This document shows positions 11,387-22,500 of a stretch of 64,000 nucleotides of DNA, in pieces. The stretch is from Lingula anatina (lineage: Eukaryota > Brachiopoda > Lingulata > Lingulida > Lingulidae). A program made the translations under genes and the position numbers. The notes under the pieces were generated by a model, which did not search any database, had not been told where the DNA came from, and saw only the letters and a list, made by a program, of their open reading frames with translations. The stretch spans positions 309,692 to 373,691 of the forward strand of contig NW_019773526.1 of the NCBI RefSeq assembly GCF_001039355.2, in the 5' to 3' direction. Position 1 is the first letter of the stretch. Each line of letters begins with the position of its first letter.

Positions 11387-13705
11387 ATGACAAAACCCCA
11401 GGATGTAGAGGAGAGTTCCATGGAAGGTACTGGTAGTGCTGGGTGGCAAAAGGCATGGCAGGCCATTAATGTGGTTGCTGCTGTATTCTTTGCTTTGGCA
11501 GCCTATGTGCAGGTAAGAAACATTCATTGTTCTTTTGCATCATCTTTAATATAACATAGTATAGCACCAATTGTGCCGGTAACAACTAAATTGAAGTAAT
11601 CATCCATCATTCCATACCTTAATTTCAGCTGTTTTGCAGTAAATTCATACAAATGATCAACAAAAGAGTAGAATGTAATGCTTGTATTAATCAATTAGTT
11701 TTTTACACACTTGAAACTGTATTAAGTAAAGTTTGAACTTACTTACACTGTATAATAATTCTGAAACTTTCAATCTTGTAATCATTGTGTAGAAGGTGTC
11801 ACTGCTGACACTGGCAGGACATGTGTGGAAGGTCTTAAAGGGCAGTAGTGTTATATGTCCTATTCCAGTTGTAACTTTCACACGTGCTCACAAAACAATG
11901 CTTATTATATCTTATTATATAATAATTGTACTTATTAGGTCTCTGTAGGTGTGATGTTTGCTTCATAAGTGATGAAAGAATAGAAGTCAGGTACCTTGTA
12001 CTCTGTGCTGTCATATGATATGGACCCTGCTGAACTAAGGACAGGGCATTAATGATATATACTGGGTACTTAGTAATCCTGTATAAGGTGATATTGCATA
12101 ATTCTGGAAGTCTTGTCAGATACATATTTGTTCAGTTTTTTATTTTTTAATTATAGATTAATGATCCTGACCCATACATTTGGATTGTAAGTATTTTTTA
12201 CCATGTGTAAATAATGCAGCAGTATGATAATATTTCAAAATGGTAGATGTTCATATTTATAATATTATTGTATTTGTACATTTGTAGTACACATTTCAAA
12301 ATCGTTTCTTCAGATTTTGATGTACTTGATTTTCTGATCTTAATGTCAAAGTTCAGTTGTAATTTTTCAGAATAAAAATTTAACTAAAAAAAATAACAAC
12401 TTCAATGACAACATTAAATTAAACAACATGAATATAGAGTTTATAAAATGATCAAATAGTTTTTATTGACAACATGATTTCATAGGTAGTTATTTTTTTC
12501 TTTTAGCCTATTTATTTCATTCCTACACTGCTGTGTCTTACAATTGCTATCAAGCCTATTCTTGTTGGTAAGTTCTTTCATACTGAATGGTAAAACTGAC
12601 TTAGTATTAACATCCATAAATATTCTCTGGTTACAAATTTTTAAAATTATAAGAATAAAAACTTTTATAGCTTGTTCATACCAGGTACTAGGGGGATTGA
12701 TAAAGACATTATGGCAAACACTATAGATACATTTATTGATATTTGGTCAATTAAAGCCAAATCTATATGAGATTTGCAATTTTACTTCTACTAACTAATT
12801 GCTCATCAAAATGGTAATCTGAATGTTTGTAAAGGTCACTTAACAAAAGCGTGGCATGTGGGGTTGAATTTTGTTTATGGTAGATCTTCTATTTCAGAAA
12901 ACACTGCATGGAGGAATGTTTGTGTGATACACATGGCCATTTGTTTGACTGGAACACTGTACTTAACTGTTACTGTATTAGAAATGACTTTAAGCACTAG
13001 AGTCAATCCACTTCAGCATGAGGAAGGAAGGTAAAGAAACAGTTTTAACTGTTTAAAATCAGAGTTTGTAGCAGTTATTATGATAAGAGCTGGGGAAGAA
13101 TCCAAACATCAGATGACAAAAGGTTGCACAGGCATCCATATTGAAAAAAGGGATTTTTTTTTAGTTTGAGTTTTAAAAATTTAAGATTTGTTTGGAATAT
13201 AGTGTCAGGGCTTTTGATAAATAGCAGTATTATCCTTGTTTCAGAGAACTTGGTGGTTTGATTCTGGTCATGGCATGGTTGGCAATTCTCAGATTTTCTG
13301 GTATTGGAAGGTATGTGCAATCAAGTTTATTGAGAATATAAATTTTCTTTTCCAACAATTCTAATCTTGGAGTTATTTTTAGTCCCATCAAGTTGTGCTT
13401 TAAGAATTGATGAAGAAAAGGCAAGTTCAATTGCATTTGATATTCATTTTTGTTCATTTTGCAGAATATGTTAATGTTTTAGTTTTAATGTAGAAAAGTC
13501 CTAGTCGTGTTGTTGGCACGATGTACTTTCAAATTGTTCTGGATCTATTATTTAAAGCAGCAAGAGTGGGAGTGGTCATATGGGAGCTCTATTACTACTG
13601 ACAGCTACTCTAAGCTTTGCACCACTGGTCTTCTGGGGATTGTGCTTCATGGGAGACTGGCCACAGCATTCTCTCTCACATTGCAAAGGAATGTTTCCAG
13701 CCTAA
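11387..13705 (+). CDS. TMEM220: Transmembrane protein 220
   Basis: Coding exons: 11387-11512, 12157-12186, 12507-12567, 12898-13030, 13245-13310, 13561-13705. Phase closes at each junction and gives 186 aa; vertebrate TMEM220 is about 160 aa. Recognised from AINVVAAVFFALAAYVQ-INDPD in the first helix, the PIYFIPTLLCLTIAIKP helix, NTAWRNVCVIHMAICLTGTL, the conserved HEEGRELGGLILVMAWLAI segment and the C-terminal DWPQHSLSHCKG, which parallels the vertebrate end. Four hydrophobic helices fit a multi-pass membrane protein; its molecular function is not established. The second exon is only 30 nt. The last acceptor is the CAG at 13558-13560: two upstream AG sites (13444, 13494) lead to stops or to a frame that lacks the conserved C-terminus. 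Confidence 0.93.
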
Positions 13706-14275
13706 GAACAACCAAAATATGTTCTTAAGTGGTAAAATGGATTAACTACTCAGTAATTTCATATTTTATTTAAAAATACAATTTACATATATTTAGATCA
13801 TCAATGTCTGGTGCTTTTTTAAAAACCAAACCTTGTAAATGTCTGGTGCTGCTTTTACATCTTTTCTGAAATATTACTTCAAGTCTATGAACAATCAGTA
13901 TTTAAAATACTATTTGTATACAAAATAATCAGTCAGTTTTTGATAAGTATATTTATGTTTGTTGAATGTTAAAGGGCAAATGCAATCTTGTTTCTCAGCA
14001 AATGTGACAACATTTTAAGCCCATTGAAAAATGCATTTGATTATATGTAAAAAATATTCTATGTAAAAAAAGATAAATATAAGCAATTATTTTTTCAACT
14101 TAGTGATGCAGCATTCCATACGTCAACTATATATTTGAATTGAACTGATTATATGAAATATAAATGGCATCTTTATAAGGAAAATATTTTGTGCATTTCA
14201 ATGCTAGTTGTGTTCTAATTTTATGCTGTGCCAATGTTTACTATATTTAATAAAATTGTAATTTATCAAATTACA
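13706..14275 (+). other. TMEM220: Probable TMEM220 3' UTR with polyadenylation signal
   Basis: No other coding signal is seen here. An AATAAA hexamer lies at 14249-14254 in an AT-rich context and is the first good one after the stop codon, so the transcript probably ends near 14275. The stretch 14276-15623 holds no gene I can support. It should contain the 3' UTR of the convergent SLC38A10 gene, with candidate minus-strand AATAAA hexamers around 14625-14640. Confidence 0.6.
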
Positions 14276-15623
14276 TGTTTGTCATAAATGACCAGTTGTT
14301 TTCCTGATGGGTTTTTATTCTTGGCACAAAGCTACGTTCTTCTTTTAAAACATGAGACTTCTGGGTTACTGATTTTAACATTAGTCAACATTAGAAAATC
14401 TGAAATCGAAGTGCTAATCGAAAATCAAAAGCACAAAAAAATTATCAAGCAAGATTTAATGTTAATTCATCTTTACAATAACATTTGCTGTATAAATTTA
14501 CTTTCAATATACCATTTCCGTTGTTTATAGTGGTTTACTGTGTTGGTATCTTGTTAAACGACTGGGTCACCATTTTGTTTTAAATGCTTTTATAAAATAT
14601 ATTATAAAAGTTTTTTTTTAATTTTTGTTTATTTATTTATATTTTTTGTATAGTTAAATAAGTAAACTTCTGTGTAACAGCACCTTTTATTATAAAATCT
14701 CCCACCATAAATACTACAAACCTCTTATTATTCGTATGCCTGTGTGCAAAGTCTGACCTAACATGTATATGCTATTGCAAGATGCACATGCATTAAAGAA
14801 GGAACTGAAGCCAAGGAATATATCGTAACATTTTTTGGTATTTTTTTACATTTTTGAGTAATTACACTGTAATTTCCTTCACATTTATCACATTCCTGAG
14901 GGTTTTACTACAAACCACAGCAATTACCTTAAAACCCTAGTTACTTCCAGATTAAATTTGTCTTTAAATATGCTGAAAACAGAATGCTCTGCTATAAATT
15001 AAAATGGATTCACTACAGTTGTCCTTACTAAACAAATTCCGTTTAAACAAAACTAAACAAATTTTATTTGTTTAGCCCATTCATGTACTGTACAATCTAT
15101 ATCAATCATACATGATCAGTTAACTTACTTCACCATTTTAGAATCTGGAATTAAAGATGGGGTTCACTTATTACAACATTTAATGCTACTGCAAACAATT
15201 ACTTCTTACTATCAAAAGCTTCAATATTCATATTTGGTCGCCAAGTATGTCGAACGATAGCCTGTAGGTTGAACAGAACAATACGAGAATTGTTTGATTT
15301 CAAGATACCACAGGCATTTTGAAAAATAAATGACTTGATCCTATTCCAACACAAAATATATACACTCAAACTTGGACCAACTTAGTGAAATGATACAACT
15401 GACATCTCTCAACAGATAAAGAAACCTTTAAAGCATTTTAATTCATGTAGTGAAACTGATATCACTGAAACTGATCAAATCATCATACTCAACTCCTGAG
15501 GTGCATTCTTTCCACGCTGTCTATTTTCCTTCCATATAAAAAAACAGTAACATTTTAAAATTCTTCATAGTTTAATGGTAACAATCAATATGGAACTCCT
15601 CGCATACCAGATGCAAAACTGGC

Positions 15624-16529
15624 TTAACCCCCATTCATAACTTGTTGCACTAAGTCATTTTGCTTGAGATTCTGCTGTTTCCCTTGAAACTGCTGTTGTT
15701 GTTGTTGTTGTTGTTGTGGTAATCCTTGTCCAGCCACATTTCCAGGCACAATCTTTTGGCCCTGGTTTACACCTTGAGGCACCTGACCCTGTCGATTGTT
15801 ATTCTGCCCATAATTTTGTTGCAGCACATTGCCTGCTGGTACATCTTGTTGTTGTTGTTGTTGTTGACCAGCAAGCTGGTTTTGTGGGACTTGTTGGAAC
15901 TGCTGTCCCTGTTGTACTATGGGCTGCTGTTTTTGCTGTTGCAAAACCTGTTGTTGCTGTTGCTGATTTTGTTGCTGTGCAGCTGGCTGTTGTTGCTGCT
16001 GATTTACAGCAGGTGCTTGGTTTTGATATTGTTGTCCATTTATCCCCATTTGCTGCTGTACAGGTTGTTGTTGTTGTTGTACATTAATGTTTTGTTGTCC
16101 TTGCTGCTGTTGTACCTGCTGCTGTTGCTGCACTGGTTGTTGTCCCTGTTGTTGCAGTAGCTGTCCAGGCTGCTGCTGTTGCGCTGCCTGCTGAGGCACT
16201 TGTACCTGTTGCTGTTGTTGTACTTGTATGTTTTGTTGCCCTTGTTGCTGTTGTAATGGTTGTTGTTGTTGCTGTTGTTGTTCCTGCACTGCCTGTTGTT
16301 GTACATTCTGTTTCAGCTGTGCACTTTGCTGCAATTGCACTGGCTGTTGAACTTGCTGTAGCTGTTGTTGCTGTACTGGAACTTGCTGTTGTTGAGCAGG
16401 CTGCTGTCCTAGGCCCTGTTGTGGCTGTTGTACCCCCAACTGGTTGCCTTGAACTAGTGGCTGCTGTCCTGGCAATTGCTGTTGTTGTTGAACTGGCTGC
16501 TGATTTTGGTCACTGGCTATCTTTCCTTC
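15624..16529 (-). other. SLC38A10: Glutamine-rich terminal exon of SLC38A10 with CAA/CAG repeats
   Basis: The last coding exon encodes 301 residues that are largely Gln, with P, V, L, N and G interspersed ([18 protein letters not shown] and similar near-repeats such as [18 protein letters not shown]). On the plus strand it reads as long TTG/CTG runs that create spurious leucine- and valine-rich reading frames. The exon is joined in phase to the coiled-coil exon through a good acceptor, so it belongs to the protein. Imperfect codon mixing (CAA with CAG) suggests an expanded low-complexity tail. No domain is recognised in it. Confidence 0.85.
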
Positions 16530-19500
16530 CTAAAAATTAATAGAGACATTTATTTTCACATTAAACAGCTATTTTATTACTATTACTGGTCAGTAATGAA
16601 AATACCCTCACTAAAATAGTTAGCTTTGATGTCAATCAGTTTCCTTTTAACACACCTCTCCCTTGTGATCTTCTTTGTGTTTTTTCAATTCTTCTATGAT
16701 TTCTCTTTGTTCCTGCAGCAGTTGCTTTGCTTCCACTTGCTGCTTCTGTAATTCCTTCAGCAATGCTTCCTGTTTCTCCTCAATATGGTCCTTTAAAGTA
16801 AAACCAAAAATTAATTATCAAACCTCTAAACATTGTATGACAAAAAATACTGATATGAAGAAAATATCTGAAAATATATTTAAGACCTTGTATCATTTTT
16901 GTTTTTATATTTATTCATATCTGGTAAAAATGTCACCCTCATACTTTTATCTAAAATGATCATCATAAGAAAAGGTACTGATACATGTACATGCCTGTGT
17001 TTTGTTTGAGCTCTTTGCGCTTGCTTTATCTTCTTTCTTCAATTCTTTTTTGTCTTCAGCCACTTCTTTGTCCTCCGAGTTTTTCACTTTTGCTTTCATT
17101 GAAGGAGTTGTGTTTGGGACTTCCTTAACATCTTCCTTTTCTTGCTAAAATGTGTATGAGAGAATAATGTATGAAAAATGTCTTCTAGTGCAGAAAATTT
17201 TTTCGACAAAACAGAAATCTTTGATGCATAACTTTCTACCTAGCTAATCTGGAGCGAATTTTGACCATTTTCCCTAATAACATACCTTTTTCGTGTCTTT
17301 TGCATTTTCCCCTTCTTTTACACTCTTATCTTTTTCTCCTTCTTTATCAGTTTCCTTTTCTTCTGGCACCTTGTCATCAGGCTCATGGGGAATTGGAGGT
17401 TCTTGACGCTTGTCATCAACATCTGGGAGAATATAACAATTATGTTTTAAAAACTGAATGCAGGATAATATTGCAAAAGGTGGATGGAAAAGCAGAAGAA
17501 AATGCTCATAAGATCCGAAATTGTGCCAAAGTTGAGGCAACTGAACAAAAAAATAGAGCAAAAATATTTAAACCCAAAATATCTTTCCCAAATCAAAGGT
17601 AATGCATAAATCTCCACAAAGCTTTTTTTACAACAGGCCTATACTGTTGTATAAAGTTTTCCTAAAAATAAGGGAAGATGAATGTACAAAATATAAAATG
17701 CCCCATAACAGGGAGATTTTATATGCAATAATAGCAAACCATAATCTGTCCAAAATAACTGAAAGACTTCATTCACAATAGGCAAACAACCAAACAATGG
17801 AGATGCAGATGAGCATCTGAAATACATTGCATATTTCAGGCAATTCTTATGCACACTGATGTTGTAGTTTTGCAGGCAGTTCTCTTTTCCTCCAAAAACT
17901 GCAAGACAGAACTGCTTTAAAATGTTTGGAAATTTGAAATCAAGATCACGTAAATTCATTATTTACCATAATTTTACAGAGGGGAGAATCTGCCATATAA
18001 TAGTTTGAATATCATATCTTGTAAATGTATATTAAGAGAGAAGAAAATGAGGATTTGAGCAAGTGCAGATTTCACCTCTGTGAACCATGTCCAAAAAGCA
18101 TAAAAGCGATAAAAGACAACATATATGCCCACCACCAACCTTCTCCCTCTTTTTTCTCAACAGCCACTGCCTTTTCCTTCTCCCCTTCTTTCTTTTTAAC
18201 ATCAGCTTTGTCCCCCTTGCTGTCCCCCTTGACAGGAGGTTCTATAAGCTGTCCACTTTTCTCTGTGTCCTTTTCACCTTTCTTACCTTCATCCTTTATT
18301 ACATCATCTCCTACAACAAAAAATATCAAAGTGGTCATTTCAGAATTTGTAACTGCATCACAACTCTTCCATGACAGAAATGTCTTATCTTTAAAAAGCC
18401 ACAGACATGTATGCATGTGCCCATGCACACAAACACCAACACACACATATTTTTCATCAGACCAAGTGTTTTAAGTCAAAAGCTAGATACCTAGCTAGTA
18501 AACATATCCATATTCAGTTTGACGAAAACTCCTTAAATCAACATGAACTTGTTATTTGTGCTATATTTAAGCATGAACTTGTAATTTGTGCTATATTTAT
18601 CAGAAGCACTTTCACCACTGTGAAACTGAGAATTCCTATACCCCAACCTGCTTGCTTCTTGACCTCGTCTCCCTCATCATGATCAGCTGACTTTGGTGGT
18701 TCTGTGGGCGCCTGACCTTGGTCCACTACTGGGTGTTGATGGTCATCAGGGACCACCAGAGCCTGGCGTGACTGGGCCTCATCGTGGGACTGGAGAGTGG
18801 TATAGGTGCTGGCCAGGAGGATGGTTACACCTAAAAATAGCACCATCTGAAACAAGACAATTATAATATTTGTGAGATCAGGGGCAATAATATTGATATA
18901 AAGATTAACACCATCTAAAACAAAGCAAGCATATAAATCAGAGTACAAGGACTGTAGTGAGGGTGACACTTAGGTACAGGAATATGGACAAAATACACTA
19001 TCAAAAAATTTGTCAACAGATTCTGTGAAAATAGTAAAATGCTACCTTCTACCGGGGCGACAGATTGATTTTTCATTGATATTCACAAAAAAAACTGATA
19101 TGTCTCTAGATAAATAAACAGTCATTTGGCTCTGTGGATTTTTCCATTTTTTCCCTATATAATCTGCCACCCTGGTAGAGGGTAGTAAAATGCAGTATAA
19201 CTTTCTCAGGGCTCAGCTTGTCTTAGTGCTTTAAACATAATAAGCATCTGTAACTTCGGCTTCATTCACATGCAATGTCTATTTTCTAAATTCTATTTTC
19301 TATTCGCGGTTAGTCTTATGATCACTGTCTGTGCCCTGAATATCCCGCGGCGTAATTACTGGCAGCGCGAGCCAGTTACTTATACGAAGCTGTAATTTAT
19401 TCTCGGCTGTGCTCGGAGGAGATTCTGATACCTTGATGCATGCGCAGTAGTATCTCTAAGCTGTGGAGTTCATCGGTTTAGGTGTGACGACTCAAACATA

Positions 19501-22500
19501 CAGACGCGAAATATGCACAAAATCAACAAACACATTTTTCAAAGCAATCGCGGTTGCCATTAACTTGCTAAATTCCTACTGCGCATGCGTAAAGGTATCA
19601 GAATCTCCTCCGAGCAGAGCCGAGAGTTAATTACAGCTTTGTATAAGTAACTGGCTCGCGCTGCCAGTAATTACGCCGCGGGATATTCAGGGCACAGACA
19701 GTGATCATAAGACAAACCGCGAATAGAAAATAGAATTTAGAAAATAGACATTGCATGTGAACGAAGCCTAAAACTCATTTTATTTTATTCCTTTCAAATA
19801 CACTTTGGGTCTGAATACTATGTGTATGTGGGTAAATTGTTCATTCTAATCGGCTGATTGGCCAAAGTCTCCGAGAGAGAAAGCAATGTTGTCAATTTGA
19901 CTAAATTGTCCAGTAATAAATTAAAAAAACTAAAAAAATTTAAAGCATTCTGGGTTCAACGCTGGAACCTGGACAGCACATTGATCTGTAAGTGGAATAT
20001 TTACCTGTGCTGTTGACTTGCTTCCACCACTTGAAGAGGACATTACGGTGATGAACATGACAGATGGAAAGATGTAACAAATCATAGAGCCCATTGTGGC
20101 CCCTGTCAGACCCAATACAAACTCAACTGAAATTAAAAAAGGATTCATTTAAGAGAAAAAGTATAACACAATGTTCCATGTGACATTTAAAGACATAAAT
20201 TTATCTATAATAATCAAATACATTATTTCACTAAATATGCAAAGACTAAATACCCTACTGATATTGATCCTTAGCTTTCTATTGATAGGATCAACAAATA
20301 AAATTAACAAGCAAATAAATCACAGATTCTTCCATTATCATACTTTTATTTAGAAAAATCTTACAGATCTTTTACAGAATTCCCTTTAACAGCATATTAT
20401 ACATGCTATTTGTTCTTCATAGTTCATATTAATGTTTAAGAAAGATTGAAATCAAACATATGAAGACCACAACAACTGAATTTAATATAACATCTAAGTT
20501 ACTTACTATTTGGGACCAAAATACCCAGTACCAGAGTAAAAAGTACAATACAGATGGTGATGATTTTAAAGCGCCATGGAGGAATAACTGGGGCCCCACC
20601 AATATTACCATGGAGATGAGCCTGTTATAAAACAATGACATTCAAAATCAAGAAAGCTTCACATCTGCTTTCTTCTAACATACATGTAGATACACACTGC
20701 AAAAGTATTTGACTTAAAAAAAAAACAGTTCACCAAAACTCCACTGCATTTTTGTGACAAAAAATCTATAATTACAATGACTGTTTTTTGGAGAATATTA
20801 AACCAGGGTGTGGTTGGTGATCATGAGCATAGTTACCTCAGAAAAGAACAAAGTGTTGATACTGGCCCTGCATGGGAAAATGCAGAGTGGAAAACTGACA
20901 GCCACTGACAGCACAAAACCCATCTTAATGGCCTCACTGAATATTGTAGGTTTAAAGTTCATGAGCACATCTCCGCTGACCGAAACATCACAGAATGCTA
21001 TATAACCAAAGAATCCAACCTAAAAAGAAATGTTTTTCTTATGTCTTCAACATCTACTATACTATAAATCTGAGTCAAAAGTCTGACGCTTAAGTGAGAG
21101 GAAAACTTAAAATAAACCATTTTCATTAAACCATGACATGATATTACTGGAAAAGAGTTCATAAAAACTGAATTGCTATCACATTTACTAATATTATTAT
21201 ACTTTTACTATATATGTTGAACATGTTTAACTATAATGCAGATATAACAATTGGAATTAATCTAATAAGCACAGCTTTGAGCATTCAACGGTGCCAATGG
21301 GTGTTAACTATCTACTCATTGCAATGCAGCTTAGGTCTTAGATATGAAGCAGTGAATCACTGAGACTGAGAGATGATTGATGGAAAATCAAACAGCAACC
21401 ATTTATCACAAAATAATCTCAGCTATGGGCAAAGGAAGGCAATGATAATAAAGCAGAGTATGTATTTACACATCATGTGTAACCTATTAGACTTAGGGTA
21501 CAGGGGGCAAATTTTCATATCAAAATGAAGCAACTTTTTGTGATTTCTCAGCATTTCTGTCTTATTTGCTATATGTTTAAAATACGTAAATAAAAAGAAA
21601 ATATGAGGCTCATAAAAGCAAATGGTAATAAATTTATGTAGGTAAAACTGAAATTTAAAGAAACAAAATCTGCAAAATGATTTTGGATACAGTGCTTTGT
21701 ATTAATTGATAAAGTTAAGCTGACTTTCAGAAAAACTGTCTAAAACTCAATCAAACTCAATCAAAATCCATTCATGCCTTTTAAAAAACTAAGTAGAAAG
21801 AATTAGCAGTAACTACACTGTATTGTATGAAGTCTGCCACCTGAGTGAAACAATCTGAACAAAATCAGTAAACATGCTGTTATGACCGTTACTAATATTA
21901 ACTTACAGTTAAATATACTGCAGTACAGAACCAAACAGCGCTCTTCACTATAGAGTTCATTCTATTCACTGATGGTTCCGGCAGGGCATCATACATTACA
22001 AATAACTGACTGTAAGGAAAAAAGACACAAAGGTTAGCCCACTTTCATACTATTCCTTTTATGTGTTTGTTAACACTCTGAGTTTCAGAGTACAAAATTA
22101 AGAAGATAAGTTAATGTCTTGGGCATAAAAAAAAAAACTGTAAAACTGTAATTCAGTGTGAATGCTTGATATCTTTTATGTTAAGACATCTGAGCTCACT
22201 CTTGAATATTTAGCTGAAGCTCATGGCTGAAAATTATTATCAAAATATAAATATATTTAAATTTTCCTTAGCTTTTGCAACTTGTCTTTAGGATTTGCAT
22301 ACATATACAAGAATGAACTCACCACACATAACATCACAATTAACAGCACACTTTCCTTTTTTTGTCATCACTGTGAGATTTTAATGAAAAGTAACTAACA
22401 CTGCATACCATAAAGGATATAATAATATTAGCAACCTTGTTTGCAAACTTACACCAAAATTGATTACAATACTGAGCCATATAGTACTTTTGACTATTGA

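Noticed and set aside
13507-13728. 73-codon plus-strand frame at the end of TMEM220
   Set aside because: Wrong frame and start. The acceptor at 13560 gives the conserved TMEM220 C-terminus instead.
15716-16540. Leucine- and valine-rich plus-strand reading frames
   Set aside because: They are the complement of the CAA/CAG repeats in the SLC38A10 terminal exon, which is in phase with its gene; they have no splice context of their own.
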